This document shows positions 1-5,110 of a DNA stretch of 5,203 nt, piece after piece (position 1 is the first letter of the stretch; the number at the start of each line of letters is the position of its first letter). The position numbers were made by a program, and so were the translations under genes. This DNA is from Candidatus Gastranaerophilales bacterium (lineage in GTDB: Bacteria > Cyanobacteriota > Vampirovibrionia > Gastranaerophilales > UBA9971). The notes below the pieces were generated by a model, which did no database searches, was not told the DNA's origin, and worked only from the letters and a program-made list of their open reading frames with translations. The stretch is from contig JANQGS010000199.1 in assembly GCA_028277195.1 (NCBI GenBank), forward strand, positions 1 to 5,203, read 5' to 3'.

Positions 1-1113
1 AAAATTATTGCGGTTGTTTTTTTTATGGCCATGGCGTTATTCCCGGCCTGGTTTTTCCTGGGAGGGGTCGGGTGCAGCGCGTTAAAAATAGGAAAAGAAA
101 ACGCTGTAAAGGGGGTTACGGTTACCGGAACGGTTAAAACAACGGAAGACGTTGAAATAACAGTAACAATAACGGGAATAATAGAGGAATTAATTGTAGT
201 AGCCGGGGATTCTGTTGAACAAAACCAGGTACTTGCAAGGCTGGACAGGTCCAAGTTTAATAAAGAAGTTGCAGCCGCCCGCTCAAAGCTGGAAACAGCC
301 CGGATAACATTAAGGAAAAATGAATTTGACCTCGAAGACGCCAGGCTTGATGAAGAGAGGTATGAAAAATTGTTTGAACTGGGCGCTGTAAGTAAAAGAG
401 AGCTCGAAGAAAGAACGCTGAAAAGGCAGAGGCTGAAAGAGCTGCTAAGTGAAAACGAAAAACAGATTAAAACAGTAGAAGCAAACCTGGGCGCAATAGA
501 AGCTGTAATAAAAAACTATGTTGTCAGGGCTCCGATTTCCGGCATTATTACTGACCAGTTTGTAAGTACAGGGGACCTTGTTTCTCCGCAGCAACCGCTT
601 TTCAGGCTTATCGGGCCTGAGGATATATACCTGGGCACGGAAGTTGAGGAAGATGAGCTTGACCTGGTACAGGAGGGCCAGAAAGCAATTGTTATTTTTG
701 ACGCCTACCCCGAGCAGGTCTTTAATGAGGAAGTATACTACATATCAAAACAGGTTAATCCCCTTACCGGAACATTTGAGGCCCGGATAACCAGGCCGGT
801 TGAAAATGGAGCTAAAATCCTGGTCGGCATGACGCTTGATGCGACTATAATCCAGGAGGAACTCGAAAACGTAATCATAATCCCGTCTGAGTTTGTTTTA
901 GAGGAAAACAACAGCGCATATGTATTTAAACAGTCCAATTCCTTTGCAAAAAAAATACTTATAAAGACGAAAATATTTGATAATAACAGGGTCCTGGTTG
1001 AGGAGGGGTTAAAAGAGGGGGATATTATACTTAAGCGCACGGATACGGGAAAGCTGAAAAACAATACAAAAATTAAAATAAAGGGGTTTACAAACCGGAA
1101 AAGCAGTCCTTAA
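1..1113 (+). CDS. HlyD/RND-type periplasmic adaptor (membrane fusion protein), 5' end outside window
   Basis: This is an inner-membrane-anchored periplasmic adaptor that links an ABC or RND exporter to an outer-membrane channel. Numbered from the ATG at 25: a hydrophobic signal or anchor at about 1-17 ends in GGVGC, a poor lipobox match. A first lipoyl-like half follows at about 34-74 (TGIIEELIVVAGDSVEQNQV). A long charged coiled-coil hairpin spans about 75-160, then the second lipoyl half (VRAPISGIITDQFVSTGD) and beta-barrel and membrane-proximal domains. At the hairpin tip, R112, L116 and S123 fit the TolC-docking pattern RxxxLxxxxxxS. The frame is open back to base 1 (KIIAVVFF before the ATG), which continues the signal sequence, so the true start is probably just left of the window. 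The gene is last on its strand and runs into truB, so any transporter partner must lie upstream or elsewhere. The family is clear; the substrate is unknown. Confidence 0.88.
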   Translation, partial: KIIAVVFFMAMALFPAWFFLGGVGCSALKIGKENAVKGVTVTGTVKTTEDVEITVTITGIIEELIVVAGDSVEQNQVLARLDRSKFNKEVAAARSKLETARITLRKNEFDLEDARLDEERYEKLFELGAVSKRELEERTLKRQRLKELLSENEKQIKTVEANLGAIEAVIKNYVVRAPISGIITDQFVSTGDLVSPQQPLFRLIGPEDIYLGTEVEEDELDLVQEGQKAIVIFDAYPEQVFNEEVYYISKQVNPLTGTFEARITRPVENGAKILVGMTLDATIIQEELENVIIIPSEFVLEENNSAYVFKQSNSFAKKILIKTKIFDNNRVLVEEGLKEGDIILKRTDTGKLKNNTKIKIKGFTNRKSSP

Positions 1114-1970
1114 TCGCAAAACACCTTAACAGGCTTTATTACGGAGTCTTCCGGGCATGCGATGCTGAGCAAAACACCCTTGTAAACCAGCTGTATAGGC
1201 TTTGCCCGGCTAAACGCCCTGTCAGCCCTGATAGACTTGCCTTTACATATCTCATTTTTTTGCTCCCCTGTTATCTCCATAATTTCAAGGTCCAAAACAT
1301 TCTGCGGCGGTATTAAAAATTTTTCCGGCGGGCTGTTTTCTATTTCCGGGAGCGTGAAGCTGTCCTCTAACCTGAATTTGCCCGAGCGTGTGCGGGTTAA
1401 ATTTTTCAAACATGCCCCATAGCCCAGCTTTTCACCTAAATCATGAGCTATTGACCTTATATAAGTCCCGCCTGAGCACTCTATATCAACCACTGCAACC
1501 GAATTTTCAATGCTCACCAGCCTAATGTCATTTATTATGATTTGCCTTTGCGGTATGTCCTTTACTTCAATGTTTTTCCTGGCATATTCATAAAGCCTTT
1601 TGCCCTTATAATGCACAGCCGAATAAACGGGCGGGGTCTGGGTTGTTTCGCCTTTAAAACCTTCAAGCAGCCCGGCAATTTGTTCTTTATCGGGCTCTAC
1701 TGTTTTCTGCTCAATTACATTGCCCTCTATGTCATATGTATCAGTTTCAACCCCGAGCAAAATAAACGCCCTGTAGGCTTTTGAAGTATCCAGGTATTGT
1801 ACCAGCCTTGTTGCTTTCCCGGCACAAACAGGAAGAACCCCGACAGCGAGCGGGTCGAGAGTTCCCGTGTGGCCAACCTGTTTTATGCCGAGAGTTTTTC
1901 TCAGTTTTGACACTACCTGGTGAGAAGTCAGCCCTTCAGGCTTATTTACATTGATTATCCCGAATAACAT
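1110..1970 (-). CDS. truB: tRNA pseudouridine(55) synthase TruB
   Basis: TruB isomerises uridine 55 in the T-loop of most tRNAs to pseudouridine, in the cytoplasm. The 286 residues are close to full length for bacterial TruB. The catalytic motif GHTGTLDPLAVGVLP contains the nucleophile D39. The KxYR segment with Y66 is followed by LGVETDTYDIEG. TQTPPVYSAVHYKGKRLYEYAR is the usual substrate-binding stretch (about 110-131). CSGGTYIRSIAHDLGEKLG carries the conserved arginine R172. The last ~60 residues form a short PUA-like tail. The ATG overlaps the stop of the upstream winged-helix gene (TGATG, one shared base) and has no Shine-Dalgarno sequence of its own, so translation is probably coupled. 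truB more often sits near rbfA, infB or ribF; this neighbour is unusual. Its stop overlaps that of the convergent adaptor gene. Confidence 0.96.
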   Translation of the reverse strand: MLFGIINVNKPEGLTSHQVVSKLRKTLGIKQVGHTGTLDPLAVGVLPVCAGKATRLVQYLDTSKAYRAFILLGVETDTYDIEGNVIEQKTVEPDKEQIAGLLEGFKGETTQTPPVYSAVHYKGKRLYEYARKNIEVKDIPQRQIIINDIRLVSIENSVAVVDIECSGGTYIRSIAHDLGEKLGYGACLKNLTRTRSGKFRLEDSFTLPEIENSPPEKFLIPPQNVLDLEIMEITGEQKNEICKGKSIRADRAFSRAKPIQLVYKGVLLSIACPEDSVIKPVKVFCD

Positions 1971-2401
1971 CAGGCATTTAAAATATAACCGCCCTGGTCC
2001 GCATTTTCCAGTATATTATTATTAACCAGTTTTGAGCGCAGGTTCTTAATGTACTTGTAAACATAATCATTGGGCAGTCCGAGTATTCTGGCAATATCCT
2101 TTACCATTACCTTTTGTTTTCTGTTCCTGCAAAAATAGTTAAATACCAACTCTTCGCGTTTGTTGAGTTTTTTGGCAAATGATATTTTTATCTCAAAATC
2201 GGGCTTTGGCTCATGTTTAGGGTTTTCCTCAATTATTTCGGGCTCATCATCTTTTTTTAACAGGAGGTCATGCAGGTCATTTGTCTTTTTTCTGGCGCAG
2301 GTTGACTTACCGAGTCTTGAGGCGAATTCCTCCAGGGTAATTTTTTCCGTAGAGCGTCTCCATTCCTGAATTTCTTCTTTTGTTAGTGCTGATGAATGCA
2401 T
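1970..2401 (-). CDS. Small winged-helix DNA-binding protein, first gene of the truB unit
   Basis: This 143-residue cytoplasmic protein has no family name I can give. The last ~65 residues (about 79-143) match the layout of an OmpR/PhoB-type effector domain: an opening helix (LNKREELVFNYF), a middle helix (VKDIARILGLP), a recognition helix with the pattern DYVYKYIKNLRSKL, and a closing hairpin (NADQGGYIL). The first ~45 residues form a separate helical segment (LTKEEIQEW, TLEEFASRLGK), joined by an acidic, proline-containing linker at about 50-70. No receiver domain is present. I chose the ATG at 2401 because AAGGAG lies six bases upstream; the frame extends back to TTG codons at 2431, but these have no ribosome binding site and the AAGGAG falls inside that extension. 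The protein might regulate its own operon; that is inference. DNA binding is likely, the target unknown. Confidence 0.75.
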   Translation of the reverse strand: MHSSALTKEEIQEWRRSTEKITLEEFASRLGKSTCARKKTNDLHDLLLKKDDEPEIIEENPKHEPKPDFEIKISFAKKLNKREELVFNYFCRNRKQKVMVKDIARILGLPNDYVYKYIKNLRSKLVNNNILENADQGGYILNA

Positions 2402-2407
2402 GGCGTA

Positions 2408-2413
2408 CTCCTT
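2408..2413 (-). promoter_or_regulatory. Ribosome binding site AAGGAG that decides the winged-helix gene start
   Basis: On the minus strand AAGGAG stands six bases before the ATG at 2401. It argues against the longer reading from TTG at 2431, which would use these bases as codons 7-8. Confidence 0.85.
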
Positions 2414-2451
2414 ATATATAATACTCAACAAATATGTATAGAGGTAATGAA

Positions 2452-2477
2452 TTTAATATACATATATATATATTAAA
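2452..2477. repeat. Inverted repeat, 9-bp arms, upstream of the winged-helix gene
   Basis: TTTAATATA (2452-2460) and TATATTAAA (2469-2477) are perfect reverse complements around an eight-base AT spacer. The repeat lies about 50 bases upstream of the ATG at 2401, where an operator for this operon could lie. Because the region is nearly all A and T, such symmetry can arise by chance. Confidence 0.5.
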
Positions 2478-2630
2478 AATTTTATATACTAACTATTTCC
2501 CTTTATTAATAAAAATTTAACAAAAGTTAAAAGTTTAATATGTATTTAAAATACTATCTCAAACAAATCAGCAGGGAATATTTTTTAACAAATTTTTTAC
2601 TATTTTTAAAGATTTTTAACCAAACGCATT

Positions 2631-3557
2631 CTAACACTCTGCGTAATTATGCGCGTAAATATTCTTATTAAAAAGTATTTCCGCCGTTTTATAAATCTCG
2701 ACTTCTTCGGGGTTATCCCGGTTATAAGGCAAATCTTCCAGCTCGCCGAATTCCCGCATTAAGTTATAAAGCCCTATAAGCACGTTATCAGAGTCCTTCT
2801 CCGCCTGTTGGGCTTCAACGACCCTTATAGCCCTTAAGAGCTCGGCATCAAAGGCGTCAACTATAGCGGAGTCAAGCCCGCAACCCATAGCCATCACGCA
2901 GAACACCCTGTTAATAATGCTTCTTATTTTTTGCGGACTGCCGTTGGATATGTTTGAAAGCCCGACGGTTGTCATCACAGGGGGGTCAAAGGACTCCTTA
3001 AATACCCTTAATGAGTCAAGCGCTGCCATAACCTGTGCCTGGTCAACGTTTACCGGCAGCACCAGGGGGTCAAGGAAAATTTTCGGGTTATCAATACCCA
3101 GCTCCATTGTTCTCTCAAGAATTACTGACGCTATTTCCAGCCTACCGTCAGGGTCTTTGGGTATGCCGGTTTCACTGCTCAGGGTCAGGGCTATAATATT
3201 GCTGTTATATTCAGCGGCCAGGCCGGTCATATTCCCAAGCCTGCCGGGGTCTCCGCTTGTGCTGTTTATAAGGCAATTTTCAGGGTTCGGGTGGGACTTA
3301 AGGCCTGCCTCCATTTCCGACATATTAGTTGTATCAAATGAGAGGTTTACGTCCATTTTGTTTAACATAACAGATGACAGCCATTCCATAGTGCCTGTCC
3401 ATCCTTTTTTTGCCGGGCCGATATTCAGGTCAATCCAGTCTACCCCGGCTGTTTTCTGGCGCTCTGCCATATCGAGTATGTATGACTCATCCCTGTTTTC
3501 TATGGCCGTGCGGGTCTTTTTCGATATTATATGTATGTTTTCGCCTATTAGTTTCAT
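2631..3557 (-). CDS. acsE: Methyltetrahydrofolate:corrinoid protein methyltransferase (AcsE-like)
   Basis: This pterin-binding TIM-barrel enzyme moves the methyl group of 5-methyltetrahydrofolate to the cobalt of a corrinoid iron-sulfur protein, the link between the methyl branch and acetyl-CoA synthase. It reads colinearly with acetogen AcsE from LIGENIHII onward. Visible landmarks are DLNIGPA (43-49), FDTTN with D75, INSTS with N98, ETGIPKDPDGRL (129-140), FLDPLVLPVNV with D163, GLSNIS with N202, and INRVFCVMAMGCGLDSAI (215-232). These match the pterin-contacting residues of the Moorella enzyme. At 308 residues it is about 45 longer than that enzyme; the extra stretch lies at about 242-288, before the shared end KTAEILFNKNIY. 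AGGA stands five bases before the ATG. It is the last gene of the folD unit, one base after the 35-residue membrane protein. A general methyltransferase for another corrinoid protein is the main alternative. Confidence 0.88.
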   Translation of the reverse strand: MKLIGENIHIISKKTRTAIENRDESYILDMAERQKTAGVDWIDLNIGPAKKGWTGTMEWLSSVMLNKMDVNLSFDTTNMSEMEAGLKSHPNPENCLINSTSGDPGRLGNMTGLAAEYNSNIIALTLSSETGIPKDPDGRLEIASVILERTMELGIDNPKIFLDPLVLPVNVDQAQVMAALDSLRVFKESFDPPVMTTVGLSNISNGSPQKIRSIINRVFCVMAMGCGLDSAIVDAFDAELLRAIRVVEAQQAEKDSDNVLIGLYNLMREFGELEDLPYNRDNPEEVEIYKTAEILFNKNIYAHNYAEC

Positions 3558-3558
3558 T

Positions 3559-3666
3559 TTAATCCTGTTCCTGAAGGGACGTTTTTATGAAATATCCCAT
3601 CATTCCCAAAAATAATAGCGTAATAATTAGCATTCCGATTATTGCAAAAATTTCAAAGTTAGTCAT
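3559..3666 (-). CDS. 35-residue single-helix membrane microprotein
   Basis: This short gene fills what would otherwise be a gap between the 77-residue protein and acsE. It starts at ATG 3666 with AGGAG exactly six bases upstream, and its TAA ends one base before the acsE ATG. The product begins MTNFEIFAIIGMLIITLLF. One hydrophobic helix covers about residues 4-27, followed by a short polar tail (KTSLQEQD). The only lysine follows the helix, so the C-terminus is probably cytoplasmic. I recognise no family. Tight packing on both sides, a strong ribosome binding site and a clean transmembrane pattern argue that it is translated. It could be a small subunit or partner of the two-helix protein upstream; that is inference. 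Confidence 0.72.
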   Translation of the reverse strand: MTNFEIFAIIGMLIITLLFLGMMGYFIKTSLQEQD

Positions 3667-3667
3667 G

Positions 3668-3901
3668 TTATTCTCCTAGTTTATAGATATAGTGCCTTAT
3701 TTTTATTATACATACAATAATACCGATAATTACCGCTACATCCAGAGATACGCCAAATGATAATAAAAATTTTTTAACAAGATTATCAAGATTTAAGATT
3801 AATCCTGCATTTCCTCCGCTAAGAACAATAAAAAGCGTCCAGAGATTGTTTTTAAAACCTTTATAGTATTCCAGCTTTTCTTTTGCAACAACTTTATTCA
3901 T
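3668..3901 (-). CDS. Small two-helix membrane protein between folD and acsE
   Basis: 77 residues with a charged N-terminal helix (VVAKEKLEYYKGFKNN) and two hydrophobic segments at about 20-38 (LWTLFIVLSGGNAGLILNL) and 46-66 (LLSFGVSLDVAVIIGIIVC), ending in a basic tail (KIRHYIYKLGE). Positive charge at both ends suggests a hairpin with both termini in the cytoplasm. An aspartate (D54) lies within the second helix, and a GG-containing stretch within the first. The ATG at 3901 follows the folD stop by 16 bases; the only purine-rich match, AGGG, is just two bases away, so initiation may depend on ribosomes finishing folD. I cannot assign a family. Its operon places it in a one-carbon context, but nothing in the sequence suggests catalysis. 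Confidence 0.8.
   Translation of the reverse strand: MNKVVAKEKLEYYKGFKNNLWTLFIVLSGGNAGLILNLDNLVKKFLLSFGVSLDVAVIIGIIVCIIKIRHYIYKLGE
3673..3677 (-). promoter_or_regulatory. Ribosome binding site AGGAG for the 35-residue gene
   Basis: AGGAG on the minus strand lies inside the last codons of the 77-residue gene, six bases before the ATG at 3666. It is one of the clearest ribosome binding sites in the window and the main support for the microprotein. Confidence 0.8.
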
Positions 3902-3917
3902 AACCCTATTCTACAAC

Positions 3918-4763
3918 CTATAAATCATTGTGCAACTTAAACAGCTCCAGGGTATTGGACAGCAGCATCGCTATTGTCATAGGGCCAACTCCTCCGGGTA
4001 CCGGGGTAATATACTCTGCTTTTCCCGATACCTCCTCAAAATCCACATCCCCAACAATCTTTCCCTCTTCTGTGCGGTTAATGCCCACATCAATAACTAC
4101 TGCTCCTGGCTTAACCCAGTCACGTTTAACAAATTTTTCCCTGCCAACCGCAGCAACCAGAATATCAGCCTGCATGCAAACCCTCCTAAGGCTTGCCGTC
4201 TTGCTGTGGCAAACCGTTACAGTTGCATTCCTGTTCAGCAGGAGTGAGGCCATGGGCTTGCCCACTATATTAGAGCGGCCTATTATAACGGCATGCCTGC
4301 CCTCTATTTCAATATTATTTTCCTCAAGCAGCCTGATTATACCGTACGGGGTACAGGAAACAGCGTATGGCTTGAGTCCTATAACCAGCTTACCGACATT
4401 TTCCGGGTGAAACCCGTCTACATCCTTTTCAGGCAGGATTCTCTCGAGAATATCATAAGTGTTTATGTGCTTTGGAAGAGGCAGTTGGACCAATATGCCG
4501 TCAACCGCTTCATCCTTGTTAAGCTCGTCAATATGTTTTTCAAGTTCTTCCCGGGTTACGTCTTCCGGCAACTCAATAACAACAGAATTAAAACCTGCAT
4601 TTTCCGCTGTTCTTTTCTTTTTATTGACGTAAACCCTGCTTGCGGGATTGTCACCAACGATTATAACGGTTAGCCCGGGTTTTTTAGTGTAGTTTTTTAG
4701 TTCCTCTGATATGTTTTCGACTATTTTTTCTGATAATTCCTTGCCTTTAATCAATTTTGTCAT
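3918..4763 (-). CDS. folD: Bifunctional methylenetetrahydrofolate dehydrogenase / methenyltetrahydrofolate cyclohydrolase FolD
   Basis: FolD oxidises 5,10-methylene-tetrahydrofolate and hydrolyses the methenyl form to 10-formyl-tetrahydrofolate; in anaerobes using the Wood-Ljungdahl route it also runs toward methylene. The 281 residues are normal for the family. Motifs in order: GDNPASRVYVNKKKRTAE with Y45 and catalytic K49, DGILVQLPLP with Q93, KDVDGFHPENVG with D116, TPYGIIRLL, the dinucleotide-binding GRSNIVGKPMA (162-172), VCHSKT, AAVGREKFV, IDVGINR and TPVPGGVGPMTIAML. Catalytic Y, K, Q and D are all present; the second lysine of the usual KxK is R51, a mild change. I chose ATG 4763 because GGAG lies six bases before it; a TTG reading from 4775 would start inside that site. 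It is the first gene of the unit leading to acsE, which fits shared folate chemistry. Confidence 0.96.
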   Translation of the reverse strand: MTKLIKGKELSEKIVENISEELKNYTKKPGLTVIIVGDNPASRVYVNKKKRTAENAGFNSVVIELPEDVTREELEKHIDELNKDEAVDGILVQLPLPKHINTYDILERILPEKDVDGFHPENVGKLVIGLKPYAVSCTPYGIIRLLEENNIEIEGRHAVIIGRSNIVGKPMASLLLNRNATVTVCHSKTASLRRVCMQADILVAAVGREKFVKRDWVKPGAVVIDVGINRTEEGKIVGDVDFEEVSGKAEYITPVPGGVGPMTIAMLLSNTLELFKLHNDL

Positions 4764-4769
4764 AGTTAA

Positions 4770-4773
4770 CTCC
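4770..4773 (-). promoter_or_regulatory. Ribosome binding site GGAG that decides the folD start
   Basis: GGAG on the minus strand is six bases before ATG 4763. An alternative in-frame TTG at 4775 overlaps this site and has nothing comparable upstream, so the shorter protein is preferred. Confidence 0.75.
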
Positions 4774-4778
4774 AAGTC

Positions 4779-4868
4779 TTAAATCCTCAATTTCGTTATA
4801 AAAAAAGAATAATCATAAATAGAGCGAATATCAAGCAAAGCCCTGCGTGTTAGGTGAAAACTCCTCAT
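4779..4868 (-). pseudogene. Truncated RelE/ParE-type toxin remnant
   Basis: Starting at ATG 4868 the frame reads MRSFHLTRRALLDIRSIYDYS before running into FFITKLRI and a stop after 29 codons. The opening matches the N-terminus of ParE/RelE-superfamily toxins: a first strand ending FxLT, then a helix with A..DI..I..Y. Such toxins are usually 85-100 residues, so the helical hairpin and C-terminal strands that carry the active surface are missing. The ATG shares one base with the stop of the upstream ORF (TAATG), the usual coupling in these operons. A run of seven T follows the recognisable part; one added T would open a frame reading YNEIEDLRLGVNYDKID, which still stops inside folD, so a frameshift alone cannot restore a full toxin. 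Probably a dead relic cut by a deletion next to folD. Confidence 0.55.
4806..4834 (-). promoter_or_regulatory. Candidate sigma70-type promoter of the folD-acsE unit
   Basis: On the minus strand TTGATA (4829-4834, five of six to TTGACA) is followed by a 17-base spacer and TATTCT (4806-4811, four of six to TATAAT). A start near 4799 would give a leader of about 36 bases to the folD ATG. The site lies wholly inside the toxin remnant. The -10 is mediocre, so this remains a candidate; read-through from the promoter at 5059-5087 is the alternative. Confidence 0.4.
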
Positions 4869-5026
4869 TACCAGCCGTTTTTTTCCTTATTTTCAAGCTC
4901 CTGAAAATCCTTAATAAAATCACCCGAAGATTTTAAGTATTTACCCTGAGAAGCATCTCTATAACCTTCAAGTATTTGTTTTTTAACATGGTACAGTTCA
5001 AATTTTTCCATATCCCTGTGTATCAT
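4868..5026 (-). CDS. Small antitoxin-like ORF upstream of the toxin remnant
   Basis: A 52-residue acidic/basic helical protein, beginning MIHRDMEKFELYHVKKQILE and ending ELENKEKNGW. The middle stretch KKQILEGYRDASQGKYLKSS resembles the C-terminal toxin-binding arms of RHH- or Phd-like antitoxins, which often carry an I..G...A..G pattern. The assignment rests mostly on position: a good promoter lies upstream and its stop overlaps a toxin-like start by one base (TAATG). The usual N-terminal DNA-binding part is absent; in-frame codons before the ATG reach a stop at about 5049. Two near starts exist, ATG 5026 and ATG 5011, each preceded by AGGGAT but with the purine tract very close. Either it is a genuinely short antitoxin or a remnant that lost its N-terminus. 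I could not name the family. Confidence 0.5.
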   Translation of the reverse strand: MIHRDMEKFELYHVKKQILEGYRDASQGKYLKSSGDFIKDFQELENKEKNGW

Positions 5027-5032
5027 ATCCCT
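5009..5032. repeat. 9-bp direct repeat at the antitoxin start
   Basis: CATATCCCT occurs at 5009-5017 and again at 5024-5032, a 15-base (five-codon) offset. On the minus strand each copy reads AGGGATATG, giving two in-frame ATG codons and an RDM..RDM repeat in the reading frame. Confidence 0.6.
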
Positions 5033-5046
5033 CAGGCCCGTTAGCC

Positions 5047-5056
5047 ATTAATTAAT
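5047..5056. repeat. Palindrome ATTAATTAAT next to the antitoxin promoter
   Basis: A perfect 10-bp palindrome that covers the expected transcription start of the minus-strand promoter at 5059-5087. Autoregulated toxin-antitoxin operons usually carry an operator at such a position, but an AT-only palindrome is weak evidence. Confidence 0.4.
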
Positions 5057-5058
5057 TT

Positions 5059-5087
5059 ATTTTAAACAACGTCGCAATAAATTTCAA
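5059..5087 (-). promoter_or_regulatory. Candidate sigma70-type promoter of the antitoxin-like ORF
   Basis: On the minus strand TTGAAA (5082-5087) and TAAAAT (5059-5064) each match the consensus in five of six positions with an ideal 17-base spacer. Transcription would start near 5052, some 26 bases before the ATG at 5026, supporting the short antitoxin reading. It could also feed folD by read-through. Confidence 0.55.
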
Positions 5088-5098
5088 CCCTGCCTCCC

Positions 5099-5108
5099 AG
5101 AGCGCTCT
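5099..5108. repeat. Palindrome AGAGCGCTCT between divergent promoters
   Basis: A perfect 10-bp GC-containing palindrome in otherwise AT-rich DNA, upstream of both the minus-strand promoter (5059-5087) and the plus-strand promoter (5111-5140). It is placed where a shared regulator could bind. No protein is implied by the sequence itself. Confidence 0.45.
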
Positions 5109-5110
5109 AG

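Larger units (their letters stand above)
2402..2630. other. AT-rich intergenic region between acsE and the winged-helix gene
   Basis: About 230 bases, almost all A and T, with no supportable ORF on either strand. It must hold the 3' end of the folD-acsE transcript and the promoter of the winged-helix-truB unit. I found no GC-stemmed hairpin with a T-run after the acsE stop, only several TTAAAAA-like tracts at about 2580-2620. No -35/-10 pair stands out among the many AT-rich candidates. It contains an inverted repeat at 2452-2477 and the near-palindrome GTATTTAAAATAC at 2542-2554. Confidence 0.7.

Noticed and set aside
2402..2431. Longer N-terminus for the winged-helix protein from a TTG codon
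   Set aside because: The extension uses the AAGGAG ribosome binding site as coding sequence and has no binding site of its own.
2460..2473. Alternating AT tract as a microsatellite or origin element
   Set aside because: It is short, imperfect, and no DnaA boxes or iterons are nearby; ordinary AT-rich intergenic DNA explains it.
2575..2630. Rho-independent terminator after acsE
   Set aside because: There are T and A runs but no GC-containing stem on the minus strand.
2917..3615. A 232-codon plus-strand open frame antisense to the methyltransferase gene
   Set aside because: It lies opposite acsE, which has strong family motifs; the antisense protein is low in recognisable motifs and has no ribosome binding site worth noting. 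It is a shadow of codon bias on the other strand.
4608..4622. Possible loss of the FolD catalytic lysine (YVNKKKR instead of YVxxKxK)
   Set aside because: The first lysine of KxK, equivalent to E. coli K54, is kept as K49; only the second becomes R51, so activity is expected to be intact.
3928..4673. Three overlapping plus-strand open frames opposite folD
   Set aside because: folD is unambiguous across this stretch, and the antisense frames overlap one another without domains or plausible starts.
5031..5046. ATG at 5046 on the minus strand as an earlier antitoxin start
   Set aside because: That frame reads MANGPEGYDTQGYGKI and then stops; it is not in frame with the antitoxin-like ORF.
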